In this document: positions 15,493-24,530 of the stretch, piece after piece
Numbering within the stretch: position 1 is the first letter of the stretch
Layout: every line of letters starts with the position of its first letter
Assembly (NCBI RefSeq): GCF_043195195.1
Contig: NZ_JBAFWT010000028.1
Span: forward strand, 9,521-73,520
DNA: 64,000 nucleotides
Reading direction: 5' to 3'
From: NCEH01 sp043195195
GTDB taxonomy: Bacteria; Pseudomonadota; Alphaproteobacteria; Rhizobiales; Xanthobacteraceae
Translations under genes and position numbers: made by a program
Notes under the pieces: generated by a model
Databases searched by the model: none
Seen by the model: the letters and a program-made list of their open reading frames with translations, nothing else
Told to the model about the DNA's origin: nothing

Positions 15493-17003
15493 CGTCAGCG
15501 CATTCGGAGCACACGCTTTCACCAGCGCCGGACCCTCACGCCGCCATTGCGGCGATTGTCCGAGCCACCAAGGCATCGCAACCCATCCCGGTCGCGCCGT
15601 TCGCAGATGAGGAACATCCCCAGCGTGTGCCGCGCAATGGTGGTTTTGACGTGGACAAGATGAACACGGAATGGGGCCTTGTCCTGATGGGCTCCAAGGC
15701 GGTGATCGTGCGCGAACAGGTCGCCGGTCCCATGGAAGACAGGCTGCGCCTGATCTCCGTGGACGCATTTCGGACCTGGTTTCTCAACTCCAGCACAGAA
15801 GTCGCCACCGGCGACGGAAAGGTGAGCGGCATGACCTGGGCAAAGCGCTGGCTCGCGCACAAGAAACGCCGCCAATTCGCGGGCATCGAATTCTTCCCGA
15901 ATCCGGATGGGGTGCCGGGAACGCCTGGATATCTTAACCTCTGGCGCGGTTTCTCGGTCGAGCCGCGCGAGAAGGAAAACGGGTGGGCGATCCTGCGCGA
16001 CCACATGCTGAACAATGTGTGCGAGGGAGATGAAGCCCTTTTTCGGTGGGTTTTTGGCTGGTTCGCGCACATGGTGCAGCGCCCGCGCGAGAGGGTGGGC
16101 ACAGCGCTCGTGATGCGCGGCAAGATGGGCACAGGCAAGACCAAGGTGGGCGAGATCTTCGGATCGCTGTTTGCGGCCCATTATTTCGCCGTGGATGATC
16201 CCCGCTATGTGACGGGCCAATTCAACGCGCATATGGCCTCGTGCCTCCTGCTGCAGGCGGAGGAAGCCGTGTGGGCCGGCGACAAGGCCGCAGAAGGCCG
16301 GCTGAAGGGCCTTGTGACGTCCAAGTTCCAGATGATCGAGGCGAAGGGCATCGATCCCATCCGCCTGGATAATTTCGTGCGGCTGCTGATGACCTCTAAT
16401 GAAGATTGGGTTGTACCGGCAGGCAAGGATGAACGCCGATTTTGCGTGCTCGATATCAATCCGAGATGTGCTCAGAACACGGAATATTTCCGGGAGATGG
16501 ACGAGCAGCTTGCGGATGGCGGGCGCGAGGCGCTGCTGCACGATCTTATGACCTTCGATCTGTCGCAGATTGACTTGCGCAAGATTCCGCGCACCGGGGC
16601 ACTGCTGGAACAGAAGCTGCGCAGCCTCGACAGCGTGGAAAGCTGGTGGTTCGAGCGCCTCGACCACGGCGCGCCCACATCCTCCGGCCGGCAATGGCCG
16701 GACATTCTGGCCACGCGCACGATGTTCGATGATTACATCCTTGTGGCCGACAAGGTCGGTGTGCGGCGAAAGAGCGAGTTCACCGCGTTCGGGATCAAGC
16801 TGAAGAAGCTTGTTCCAGGGTTGGACCGGGTGCGCCGATTTATCGAGACGGCGCCGGGTCTGATGGAACGCACATGGTGCTACGTGCTCCCGCCTCTTGA
16901 GGTGTGCCGTGCCGCCTTCCAGGCCGAAGTTGGGCAGGTGGTCGCCTGGGGCGTCATGGATGACGGCGAAGAGCCGAATGGCGCCGATGATTTTGAGCCG
17001 TGA
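15489..17003 (+). CDS. Prophage SF3-type replicative helicase (DUF5906-like)
   Basis: GTG 15489 overlaps the methylase stop. The 504-aa protein has Walker A GKMGTGKT at 211-218 within TALVMRGKMGTGKTKVGEIF, a Walker B-like LLLQAEEAVWAGD, a sensor motif RLLMTSNEDWVVPAG and DERRFCVLDI. These place it among phage/plasmid D5-like or VapE-like helicases that open an origin and drive theta replication. The iteron array at 17036-17324 follows directly. A clearly related copy with Walker A GKRGSGKT is encoded in the nested element (24734-26290). Confidence 0.88.
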   Translation: MTSAHSEHTLSPAPDPHAAIAAIVRATKASQPIPVAPFADEEHPQRVPRNGGFDVDKMNTEWGLVLMGSKAVIVREQVAGPMEDRLRLISVDAFRTWFLNSSTEVATGDGKVSGMTWAKRWLAHKKRRQFAGIEFFPNPDGVPGTPGYLNLWRGFSVEPREKENGWAILRDHMLNNVCEGDEALFRWVFGWFAHMVQRPRERVGTALVMRGKMGTGKTKVGEIFGSLFAAHYFAVDDPRYVTGQFNAHMASCLLLQAEEAVWAGDKAAEGRLKGLVTSKFQMIEAKGIDPIRLDNFVRLLMTSNEDWVVPAGKDERRFCVLDINPRCAQNTEYFREMDEQLADGGREALLHDLMTFDLSQIDLRKIPRTGALLEQKLRSLDSVESWWFERLDHGAPTSSGRQWPDILATRTMFDDYILVADKVGVRRKSEFTAFGIKLKKLVPGLDRVRRFIETAPGLMERTWCYVLPPLEVCRAAFQAEVGQVVAWGVMDDGEEPNGADDFEP

Positions 17004-17035
17004 GAGAGACGGGTTTGAAGGGGTAGAGGCTGTTG

Positions 17036-17324
17036 TGTCCTACCTGAGGTAGGACACGGATGCAAGGTAGGACACGCGCAAACCCTTGGTATCAAAGGCT
17101 GTGTCCTACCTGTCCTACCTGTCCTACCTATTTTCAGCCCCGTACACGTGTGCGCGCGCGTAAAAAGCGGCGGGCATTTCGCGCCGAAGGTCCCGCTCTC
17201 ACGGCCGAATAGTGGTTTTTAGGTAGGACAGGTAGGACAGGTAGGACAGATACAGCGGTAGCAACGGTTTGCACGTGTCCTACCTCATTCAATTCTGTGG
17301 GTTGAGGTAGGACAGGTAGGACAG
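17036..17324. repeat. Prophage iteron array, candidate replication origin
   Basis: The 335-bp gap after the helicase holds about twelve copies of the 9-mer GTCCTACCT or its complement. There is a palindrome at 17036-17056, one copy near 17066, three tandem copies at 17103-17129 and three inverted at 17221-17249. One more lies near 17277, and two at 17304-17322. Between the opposed triplets is an alternating purine-pyrimidine tract (TACACGTGTGCGCGCGCGTA, 17143-17162). Iterons with a 9-bp period beside a replicative helicase suggest an origin. Confidence 0.7.
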
Positions 17325-17338
17325 GGGAGGCGAGGGCG

Positions 17339-18211
17339 ATGAGAGCGGTCGATATCGAGCATCTGGTGCGGTGGGCATACCGTGACGAACTGCCCAAGCA
17401 GCGCGAACTGGCGATGGACGCAGGCCGGGCGCCAGAGGGCTTTTGCGCCCCATGGGCCTCCGTGACCCGCGCGGGAGAAGAAATGGCGCTGATGCGCGAG
17501 CGCGATGCCATGAACTGCTATGGCCTGTTCCCGGATCTGGTCGAGCGCGGCGAGGCACACCCCGATGCAGTGTTGATTGCGCACGCGGTGGTGAATCTTC
17601 GTGACGGGGTGCCGGAGGCGCCGGCAGGATGGAACCCGCTCTCGGACCTCGGCGACCTCGGCGCGGATGGAGTGGCGGCCTGTGCCCGCGCATGGGCAAT
17701 GCTGATGACGGTCGATGAGGAGGGCACGGCCCGCATGCGGCGGTCGCCGGCGGCCCTGGTGGTCCGCCACGCCATCCTCGGAGGTGCGCCACCCTGGGAG
17801 GCCGAGGTGCCGCGGCGCGTGCCAGTGACCCAATATGGCCGACCCAAGTGGTTCCGCCTCATCACCGAGGTGTCGGCCGGTGCGTTCGGGCCGGTGACGC
17901 ATCAGATGGAGGTGGATGGCTTCGACCATGCGCGACGGCGCCCGTATCCAGGCGCCTATCAGCGCACGCTGCTGGTGCCTGACCCGAGCATCGCGGCATT
18001 GGCGCGGCTGGAATATGAGATCTGGCACGGTGCCCTGTGCCTGCTGGCCGTGAGGCTCGCTGGAACCATGTCCGCGCACCGCGTCCTGCCGCCAGCCCGC
18101 TCCTGCCGGCCGTGGGAACAGGCCGATGTGCCCGCCCGCGTCCTGCCATCGCTTCAAGCGATTCCGCAAATCGTTCGGCCCGCCAAAAGAAAGAATGCAA
18201 TAGCCGCTTGA
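17339..18211 (+). CDS. Phage hypothetical protein (290 aa), late-early region
   Basis: The 290-aa product starts MRAVDIEHLVRWAYRDELPK and has hydrophilic helices, a central AACARAWAMLMTVDEEGTAR and a C-terminal YEIWHGALCLLAVRLAGTMS followed by a basic tail. It stands between the origin and the packaging genes and is followed by a terminator, a place where other phages keep late-transcription regulators; that role is a guess. No enzymatic motif is visible. Confidence 0.55.
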   Translation: MRAVDIEHLVRWAYRDELPKQRELAMDAGRAPEGFCAPWASVTRAGEEMALMRERDAMNCYGLFPDLVERGEAHPDAVLIAHAVVNLRDGVPEAPAGWNPLSDLGDLGADGVAACARAWAMLMTVDEEGTARMRRSPAALVVRHAILGGAPPWEAEVPRRVPVTQYGRPKWFRLITEVSAGAFGPVTHQMEVDGFDHARRRPYPGAYQRTLLVPDPSIAALARLEYEIWHGALCLLAVRLAGTMSAHRVLPPARSCRPWEQADVPARVLPSLQAIPQIVRPAKRKNAIAA

Positions 18212-18254
18212 CGTGCGACAGTTTCTTGGTTCATTACTTGTCACGGATAAAAGG

Positions 18255-18288
18255 AAACCCGGTTCGCCAGTCGCGAGCCGGGTTTTTT
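18255..18288 (+). terminator. Rho-independent terminator before the packaging genes
   Basis: AAACCCGGTTCG pairs with CGAGCCGGGTTT around a short loop, followed by a run of six T. It separates the replication operon from HNH and terminase genes. Confidence 0.75.
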
Positions 18289-18307
18289 CGTTCAGGTGGG
18301 AGGATCG

Positions 18308-18673
18308 ATGCCGAAGCTACCGGCTATGTTCCGCCCCATCACCAGACCTCGCGAGCAAGCCAACCGCGACTATGACGCGCGCCGCACCGCGCAGAAGCCT
18401 TGGCGCCGTTGGTATTGGTCGCAGCGTTGGCGCAACATCGCCAAGCATCACCTTGCGTGCGAACCGCTGTGCCGCATGTGCTCCGAGCGCGGCGACGTGG
18501 TGCCGGCCACCCATTGTGATCACGTCATTCCACACCATGGCGACACCTTCCTGTTCTGGGAAGGCGAGCGCCAATCGTTGTGCGAGACCTGCCACAACCG
18601 CGACAAGCAGCGCGAAGAGGCGGGCCTTAGGGCTCCAGAGACAGGAGGCGCGACCGCCGGGCGCCGCCGCTGA
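18308..18673 (+). CDS. HNH endonuclease of the packaging module
   Basis: Start at ATG 18308 with GGGAGG at 18298-18303. The 121-aa protein has the phage HNH layout: CEPLCRMCSERG zinc cysteines, then HCDHVIPHHGD (His-Asp-His) and QSLCETCHNRDKQ. Such HNH proteins sit directly before terS in many cos phages (HK97-like) and act with terminase in cos cleavage. The candidate cos site follows within 100 bp. Confidence 0.92.
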   Translation: MPKLPAMFRPITRPREQANRDYDARRTAQKPWRRWYWSQRWRNIAKHHLACEPLCRMCSERGDVVPATHCDHVIPHHGDTFLFWEGERQSLCETCHNRDKQREEAGLRAPETGGATAGRRR

Positions 18674-18689
18674 CCCCGAAATCAGGGGT

Positions 18690-18782
18690 GGGGGGGGAGG
18701 TCGAAAGCTCCACCCCCTGCGCCTCCGCACCGGTGGAGGAGTCGCGCGTATCGCGGCGCAGGTTTCCGAAAACTTTTTTTTG
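18690..18782. other. Candidate cos packaging site of the prophage
   Basis: The gap between HNH and terS holds a G-run with GGAGGTCGAAAGCTCC, then a GC-rich block and CCGAAAACTTTTTTTT. The whole order recurs in the nested element at 26581-26674, with 18740-18760 identical over 21 bp to 26633-26653. Cos sites of HNH/P27-type phages usually lie here. The exact nicking positions cannot be read from sequence. Confidence 0.6.
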
Positions 18783-18816
18783 CCAGGGTCTTAGTGCTTT
18801 GGCGATGTGAGGTCAC

Positions 18817-19389
18817 ATGTCTCCTCGTGGACCAAAGCCACAACCGGCAAGCGTCAAGCTGGCGAAGGGGAATACGGGTCGGCGGCCCATCGTCGACGAT
18901 GGATCGCTTGTGGATGGGGATGCGCCCGCCACCCCGACGATTCGGCCCCCGTCGTGGTTGAAGAAAGAGGGGCTGAAGGTTTGGGAGCGCCTTGCGCCGC
19001 GCCTGATCGCCCTGCGCCTGCTCGGCCCCGCCGATGTTGAGACCTTCGGCCGATACTGCCGCAACTTCGCGCGCTGGCTCAAGATGCAGGACACGCTCGA
19101 CAAGGAAGGCGAGACCTATGAAAGCGAGAGCGCGCACGGAAAGCTGAAGCGCGCTCACCCTGCCTTTCTGATTTCCGACCGCCTCGATCGCAAGTTGGAA
19201 TCCGTCGAGGATCGATTCGGGCTCAACCCCGCCGAGCGGCAGCGCATCATGGTATCGCGCGCCGCCGCCGGCGCGCAGGGCGAAATGCCTCTGTCCGGCG
19301 GCCGCAATCCAGCATCCAAGCCAGCGGCAAAGCCAGCAGCTGCCGCACAGGCGCCCAAGGCGAAGTCACCCATCGGTCTGTTGCAGTAG
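18817..19389 (+). CDS. terS: Terminase small subunit (P27 family)
   Basis: The 190-aa protein starts MSPRGPKPQPASVKLAKGNT, the typical P27-type basic start, then PPSWLKKEGLKVWERLAPRL and DVETFGRYCRNFARWLKMQD. It continues LDRKLESVEDRFGLNPAERQRIM, and the tail is alanine/lysine-rich. TerS recognises cos and recruits the large subunit. Only one terS exists in the window, so packaging of the nested element would rely on it. Confidence 0.9.
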   Translation: MSPRGPKPQPASVKLAKGNTGRRPIVDDGSLVDGDAPATPTIRPPSWLKKEGLKVWERLAPRLIALRLLGPADVETFGRYCRNFARWLKMQDTLDKEGETYESESAHGKLKRAHPAFLISDRLDRKLESVEDRFGLNPAERQRIMVSRAAAGAQGEMPLSGGRNPASKPAAKPAAAAQAPKAKSPIGLLQ

Positions 19390-19392
19390 TTG

Positions 19393-21153
19393 ATGGCAGT
19401 TCAGCGAGGGTCAGCGGCGCGCCGGCGGCCAAGAACCCGGCCACGGGCTGTTCCCGCAGCGGCGATATGGGACGCCAAGCAGTTTGTCTGGACGCTTGAC
19501 GGCTATTGGTATGATGAGCGCGCCGCCGACGCGGCAGTGAACTTCTTTCCCGAGTACCTGGTGCTCACCACCGGGGAATGGGCGGGGCAGCCCTTCGTGC
19601 TCGCCGACTGGCAGGAGCACGATATTGTACGGCCCCTGTTCGGCTGGAAGCGGCCGGACGGAACCCGCCGATATCGCCGCTGCTATGTGTGGGTGCCGCG
19701 CAAGAACGGCAAGACGGAACTCGCCGCCGGCATCGCCCTTCTGTTGTTGCTGGGTGACGCGGAAGAAATGGGCGAGGTTTATTCCATCGCCACGGACAAG
19801 ACACAGGCCCGGATCGTCTTCGACAAGGCGACGGCCATGGTGAACAAGTCCGAGGTCCTGGCGCACTATCTCGATTGTTTCGAACCGTCGATATATTGCG
19901 CAGCACTAAACGCCGCCTTCAAACCGATGAGCGGTCGGAGCAAGGGTAAGCACGGCTTCAATACGTCCGGCCTCGTAGGCGATGAAATTCACGAATGGTC
20001 GAGTGGCGCGCTCTACCAGTTCATGCACGATTCGGAATCGGCCCGGCGTCAGCCGCTGGAATTCCTGATTTCCACGGCGGGCACCAAGGGTGGGTATGGT
20101 GAAGAGGTGTGGGTCGAGTGCCAGAAAATCCTCGACGGCACCACGTTGGACCCGGAGACGCTGGTGGTCATCTACGCCGCCTGCGAAGAAGACGATTGGA
20201 CCGATCCGAAGGTGTGGGCGAAGGCAAACCCGAACCTCGGCGTCTCAAAAAAATTGGACGTGATGCAGACGGAATGCCGCCGCGCGCAGGAATCGCCGCG
20301 GCTGGAAAACGGCTTCAAGTGCTTCCAGCTGAATCTGTGGTCAGATCAGGCGGTGCGGTGGCTTCCGATCAACCGCGTTGACGACGATGGCAATCGCTTC
20401 GGATGGGACCATTGCATCGGGCCAGTGCCTTGGCAGGATCTGCCACAGCACCTCATCGGCAAGCGATGCTTCGGCGGGCTCGATCTTTCTGCCATCGTGG
20501 ATCTGTCGGCCCTCGTGTGGTGGTTCCCGGCGCAGCCAGGCCTTCCGCTCCCGGTGGCGTTGCCACGCTTTTTTAAGCCGGACGCGCTGCTGAAGGAGCA
20601 CGGAGAGCGAGACAAGCTTCCGTATCACCAGTGGGCAAATCCGAAGGAAGGGCCGGCGGCGCTGCTGACCACGCCTGGAAATGTGGTGGATTACGAGTTC
20701 ATCCGCCGTCAGATCCTGCTGGACGGCGAGCATTTCAAGATCGCCCACGTCGGAAAGATCAAGCGCGAACCGCACGAAGTGGGCCTCGCCATCGACCGTT
20801 GGAACGCGGTCGAGACCGCCGTGAAGCTCGAACAGGAGGGCTTGCCGGTGGGTCTGTTCGGCCAGGGCTTCGCGTCGATGTCGGCGCCCTCGAAAGAGTT
20901 GGAGCGCCTGGTGCTCTGCAACGGATTTCACCATGGCGGTCACCCGATTCTGCGGCGCCATGCGCAGGTGGTGCCAGTGGAACAGGACGCCGCCGACAAC
21001 ATCAAGCCAGCCAAGAACAAGGCCACCGAACGCATCGACGGCATCGTCGCGACGGTGATGGCACTCGGCATCGCATTGCAGGATCAGGGGGAGGATGGCG
21101 GATTGGATGACTATCTCGCCAGCCTCAAGGTCAAGGATGGGGTTGCGGCATGA
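19393..21153 (+). CDS. terL: Terminase large subunit
   Basis: ATG 19393 is preferred over an adjacent TTG. The 586-aa motor-nuclease has Walker A in VPRKNGKTELAA (101-112) and Walker B in GLVGDEIHEW (D197, E198). The C-terminal nuclease domain has FGGLDLSAIVDLSALVW (catalytic Asp) and IKPAKNKATERIDGIVATVM. It pumps DNA into the prohead through the portal. It overlaps the portal start by 4 bp. Confidence 0.95.
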   Translation: MAVQRGSAARRRPRTRPRAVPAAAIWDAKQFVWTLDGYWYDERAADAAVNFFPEYLVLTTGEWAGQPFVLADWQEHDIVRPLFGWKRPDGTRRYRRCYVWVPRKNGKTELAAGIALLLLLGDAEEMGEVYSIATDKTQARIVFDKATAMVNKSEVLAHYLDCFEPSIYCAALNAAFKPMSGRSKGKHGFNTSGLVGDEIHEWSSGALYQFMHDSESARRQPLEFLISTAGTKGGYGEEVWVECQKILDGTTLDPETLVVIYAACEEDDWTDPKVWAKANPNLGVSKKLDVMQTECRRAQESPRLENGFKCFQLNLWSDQAVRWLPINRVDDDGNRFGWDHCIGPVPWQDLPQHLIGKRCFGGLDLSAIVDLSALVWWFPAQPGLPLPVALPRFFKPDALLKEHGERDKLPYHQWANPKEGPAALLTTPGNVVDYEFIRRQILLDGEHFKIAHVGKIKREPHEVGLAIDRWNAVETAVKLEQEGLPVGLFGQGFASMSAPSKELERLVLCNGFHHGGHPILRRHAQVVPVEQDAADNIKPAKNKATERIDGIVATVMALGIALQDQGEDGGLDDYLASLKVKDGVAA

Positions 21154-22394
21154 AGCTCTGGCAGAAAGCCGTCACCTTCGTCCGGCGATCCCCGAGCCTG
21201 ACCGAGCCCGGCGGTTGGCGGTCATCCGATGGCGAGGCGGCGTCGGGCGAGAGCGTCACGGAAAACAGCGTGCTCGCGCTATCCGCCGCATGGGCCTGCG
21301 TCAACATACTGAGCGGAACCCAAGCGTCGCTGCCGCTGATGGTCTATCGCACCGCCGGCAATGGTGCCCGTACCGTCGCCATAGACCATCCCCTGTACCG
21401 GATTCTGCATCACAGCCCCAATGCCGAGCAGACGGCCTATGATTTTTGGGAGTTCGGCACCGCCTCCCTCGAACTGCGGGGCAATTTTTTCGCGCTCAAG
21501 GATACGGTGGGTGACCGACTTGTCGGGCTCACTCCCATCGCCGCCCCGGTAGACGTAACGCGCGACCGTGGCGCTCTGCGGTATCGCTGGAGCGAGGACG
21601 GTCGCGCATATGATGAAGGTCCGGCGCGCGTCCTGCACATCCGCGGCTTCGGTGGGTCACCCTTAGGTGGCATGTCCACCCTGGCATTTGGTCGCAATAC
21701 CTTCGGGCTTGCCTCCGCCATCGACCGCACCGCCGGCGCCACCTTCAAGAATGGCCTGCGCCCCTCGGGCGTCCTGACGTTCCCGACTTTCCTTAAGCCC
21801 GATCAGCGCAAGATCGCCGAAGAGGACATGGCGGCGAAGTTCGTGGGCGCTATGAACGCCGGCCGGCCCATGGTGCTGGAAGGCGGCACCACATGGCAGG
21901 CGCTCACGCTCAACCCTGAAGATGCGCAGATGCTGCAATCGCGGGGGTTCTCGGTCGAAGAGGTCTGCCGCTTCTTCGGCGTCCCCCCCTTCATGGTCGG
22001 ACACACGGTGAAGTCCACAAGCTTCGGCACGGGGCTGGAACAGCAGATCCTCGGCTTCCAGAAATTCAGCCTGCGCAAGCGCCTGCGCCGGATCGAAATG
22101 GCGTTGATGAAGCAACTGCTGAGCCCTGCCGATTGGGCCGCCGGCATCATCATCGAATTTAACCTTGAAGGGCTGCTGCGCGGCGACAGCGCGGCACGGG
22201 CGGCCTTCTACACGGCGCTGCTGAGTGCGGGCGTGATGACCATCAACGAGGTCCGCGCCCTGGAGAATCTGCCGCCAGTCGAGGGTGGCGACGTGCCCCG
22301 CATGCAGATGCAGAACGTGCCGATCACGCAAGCCGCCCCGATTGGACACAACGGCGGTCCGCCGCTCGCGGACGATGAAGCCGAAGCCGCATAA
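21150..22394 (+). CDS. Portal protein (HK97 family)
   Basis: The 414-aa protein begins MKLWQKAVTFVRRSPSLTEP and has the HK97 portal signatures SVTENSVLALSAAWACVNIL, HPLYRILHHSPN, YDFWEFGTASLELRGNFFAL and EEVCRFFGVPPFMVG. It forms the dodecameric ring at one prohead vertex and nucleates head assembly. Only one portal is encoded, so proheads built from the nested element's capsid proteins would need to fit this portal. Confidence 0.95.
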   Translation: MKLWQKAVTFVRRSPSLTEPGGWRSSDGEAASGESVTENSVLALSAAWACVNILSGTQASLPLMVYRTAGNGARTVAIDHPLYRILHHSPNAEQTAYDFWEFGTASLELRGNFFALKDTVGDRLVGLTPIAAPVDVTRDRGALRYRWSEDGRAYDEGPARVLHIRGFGGSPLGGMSTLAFGRNTFGLASAIDRTAGATFKNGLRPSGVLTFPTFLKPDQRKIAEEDMAAKFVGAMNAGRPMVLEGGTTWQALTLNPEDAQMLQSRGFSVEEVCRFFGVPPFMVGHTVKSTSFGTGLEQQILGFQKFSLRKRLRRIEMALMKQLLSPADWAAGIIIEFNLEGLLRGDSAARAAFYTALLSAGVMTINEVRALENLPPVEGGDVPRMQMQNVPITQAAPIGHNGGPPLADDEAEAA

Positions 22395-22404
22395 GGATTC
22401 CGCT

Positions 22405-23091
22405 ATGCTTCACATGAAGACCGACGCTTTCGCCGTCGAAACCAAGAACAGCGGCGTTTTCCTCGATCAGAAATCCATTTCCGACAGCGGCGTGATCGAG
22501 GGGTATGGGTCTGTCTTCGGCGTGGTGGATAGCTACAACGAGGTGGTCGAGCCCGGCGCCTTCGTCGCGTCTCTGGTCGAGGCGAGCCGCAGGGGCCGCA
22601 AGGTCAAGATGCTCTGGCAGCACGATCCCATGCAGCCCATCGGCGTGTGGGACGATCTGTCGGAAGACAAGAAGGGCCTTTACGTCAAGGGCCGGCTGCT
22701 CAAGGACGTGCTGCCGCGCGCCGCTGAAGCATATGCCATGCTCAAGGAAGAGGCCCTCGATGGTCTCTCCATCGGCTACCGCACCATTGAGACGGCGCCG
22801 CATGAGGACAAGCAAGGCGTGCTCTTGCTGAAAAAGCTGGATCTTCGCGAAGTCAGCATCGTCACCTTCGCCGCGAACGAGCGGGCGCGGGTTGAAATGG
22901 TGAAATCCCTTGTGGCCGGCGGCAAGTTGCCGACCGTCCGTGAATTTGAGGAACACCTGCGGGATGCGGGTTTCTCAAAGAGCCTTGCTGCGGCCATCGC
23001 CGGCAAGGCGGCGCCGCATCTTCGGGGGGAGCCCGAGGCGAAGGCGAATGAAGCCACGGCCTTTCTGGAAGCCCTCCTGAAGGCCCGCTGA
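22405..23091 (+). CDS. Prohead protease of the prophage (HK97/U35 family)
   Basis: Start at ATG 22405 with AAGGA at 22393-22397. The 228-aa protein contains SGVIEGYGSVFGVVDSYNEV, the catalytic His73 in MLWQHDPMQPIGVW and Ser122 in LDGLSIGYRTIE, matching the S78/U35 His-Ser pair. It cleaves the scaffold and capsid delta domain during maturation. A second, diverged protease is in the nested element (27182-27847). Confidence 0.93.
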   Translation: MLHMKTDAFAVETKNSGVFLDQKSISDSGVIEGYGSVFGVVDSYNEVVEPGAFVASLVEASRRGRKVKMLWQHDPMQPIGVWDDLSEDKKGLYVKGRLLKDVLPRAAEAYAMLKEEALDGLSIGYRTIETAPHEDKQGVLLLKKLDLREVSIVTFAANERARVEMVKSLVAGGKLPTVREFEEHLRDAGFSKSLAAAIAGKAAPHLRGEPEAKANEATAFLEALLKAR

Positions 23092-23118
23092 ATCTCTCTG
23101 CCCCGAAAGGCAATCGCA

Positions 23119-24345
23119 ATGCACATCACCCATCGCACCGTTGCGGCGGGCGGAATCGCTTGGCTCGCGTCCGCCGCCATCGGCCCCCGCATCTGTTTTG
23201 ACCGCCCCAACGAGGGGCAGACCACCAAGTCCGCCGAACAATTGGCGGCTGACGTGACCGAACAGTTCAAGAAGAGCTTCGATGCCGTGAAGGAGATCGC
23301 CGAAAAGGCGCTCACCGAGGCGGGGAAGGGCGTCACCATGTCGACGTCTCTGAAGGAGAAGGCCGACGAAGCCCTGCTCAAGATGAACGGCCTGCAGGAA
23401 CAGGTCGCCGCGTATGAGCAGCAGATGGCCCAGGCGCTGCGCGGCGGTGCCGAGGCCGAGGAAAAGAGCCTCGGTCAACAGTTCATCGACAGCGCGGAGG
23501 TAAAAGCCTTCTGCGCCAAGTCGCAGCCGCGCGGCCGGGTGGACTACCAGACCAAGGCCACCATCACCTCCGCCACCACTAACGCCGCCGGTTCCGCCGG
23601 CGCCGCCGTGAACCAGACCCGTCTTCCCGGCATCATCGCGCCGCCGGATCGCCGCATGACGGTGCGCGACCTGATCACCCCCGGTCGCATGGACGGCAGC
23701 ACGCTCGAATATGTCCGCGAGACGGGCTTTACGAACTCTGCCTCGACCGTGGCGGAAGGGGCTGCAAAGCCGCAGTCGGACCTGAAGTTTGACCTGATGC
23801 AGACCGGCGCAAAAGTTATTGCGCATCACGCCAAGGCCTCGCGCCAGATCCTCGAGGATTTCGCGCAGCTCGCCTCCTATATCGACGGGCGGCTGCGGTA
23901 TGGCCTCGCCTTCAAGGAAGAGGCGCAGCTCCTGAACGGTGACGGCACGGGTCAGAATCTCCTCGGCATCATCCCGCAGGCGACGGCCTTTGTGGCCCCG
24001 ATCACCCTGACCGCCCCCACCAGCATCGACATGATGCGCCTCGCCATGCTGCAGGCCGCGCTGGCCGAACTCCCCGCGACGGGCCACGTCATGCACCCGA
24101 TCGATTGGGCGTGGATCGAGACGCTGAAGGACGCCGAAGGCCGTTACATCATCGGCAACCCGCAGGGCACGCTCTCGCCCACGCTGTGGTCGCTGCCGGT
24201 GGTCACGACGCAATCCATCGCCCTCGACAAGTTCCTGACCGGTGCCTTCCGCCTCGGCGCGCAGGTGTTCGACCGGTGGATGGCGCGCGTCGAAATCGCC
24301 ACCGAGAACGAGGATGATTTCATCAAGAATCTCGTGACCGTTTAA
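23119..24345 (+). CDS. Prophage major capsid protein, C-terminus displaced by insertion
   Basis: The 408-aa product has an N-terminal coiled delta-domain-like scaffold (MSTSLKEKADEALLKMNGLQ) and the HK97 fold signatures RVDYQTKATITS, TLEYVRETGFTNSASTVAEG and EDFAQLASYIDGRLRYGLAF. The last shared residues are ENEDDFIKNLVT, then V and TAA from foreign DNA. The true C terminus, NLVTALCEERLALAVYRPEG and ten more residues, lies at 34319-34411, about 10 kb downstream. As it stands the protein lacks its last 27 or so residues, part of the folded core in this family, so it is probably non-functional until the nested element excises. Confidence 0.95.
   Translation: MHITHRTVAAGGIAWLASAAIGPRICFDRPNEGQTTKSAEQLAADVTEQFKKSFDAVKEIAEKALTEAGKGVTMSTSLKEKADEALLKMNGLQEQVAAYEQQMAQALRGGAEAEEKSLGQQFIDSAEVKAFCAKSQPRGRVDYQTKATITSATTNAAGSAGAAVNQTRLPGIIAPPDRRMTVRDLITPGRMDGSTLEYVRETGFTNSASTVAEGAAKPQSDLKFDLMQTGAKVIAHHAKASRQILEDFAQLASYIDGRLRYGLAFKEEAQLLNGDGTGQNLLGIIPQATAFVAPITLTAPTSIDMMRLAMLQAALAELPATGHVMHPIDWAWIETLKDAEGRYIIGNPQGTLSPTLWSLPVVTTQSIALDKFLTGAFRLGAQVFDRWMARVEIATENEDDFIKNLVTV
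24331..24338. repeat. Satellite attL core (CTCGTGAC)
   Basis: Eight bases are shared with 34322-34329 and lie in the same capsid codons, Leu-Val-Thr. To the left the capsid reading frame continues intact; to the right the sequence is unrelated to capsid genes. Confidence 0.85.
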
Positions 24346-24347
24346 TC

Positions 24348-24416
24348 TAAAGCGCCAAAATACCCTTATAAATCATACGCTTATGTATGATTTTTGTGGG
24401 TAAATTGGCGCTTTTT
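24348..24416. terminator. Long hairpin at the satellite's left end
   Basis: AAAGCGCCAA (24349-24358) pairs with TTGGCGCTTT (about 24405-24414), and inside it ATCATAC pairs with GTATGAT. A T-run follows. It sits five bases after the new stop codon of the truncated capsid gene and would stop transcription coming from the helper head operon, isolating the satellite genes. Confidence 0.6.
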
Positions 24417-24495
24417 CTTTGGCCACATAGGGCAATCTAAGTACTTGGATTGTCAGCGAATATCACACATCCCCGGATAGGCCGTTACGCCTCAT

Positions 24496-24503
24496 TTGCG
24501 CAA
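24496..24503. repeat. TTGCGCAA motif, left end of satellite
   Basis: This 8-bp palindrome occurs here once and twice at the right end (34266-34273, 34277-34284). Matching motifs near both att cores suggest integrase arm or excisionase sites. Confidence 0.35.
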
Positions 24504-24530
24504 CGGCCTGCGCATGTAAGGACGAAACGA

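Noticed and set aside
17036..17324. Iteron array as a CRISPR
   Set aside because: Units are 9 bp, tandem without unique spacers, and partly inverted; there are no cas genes.
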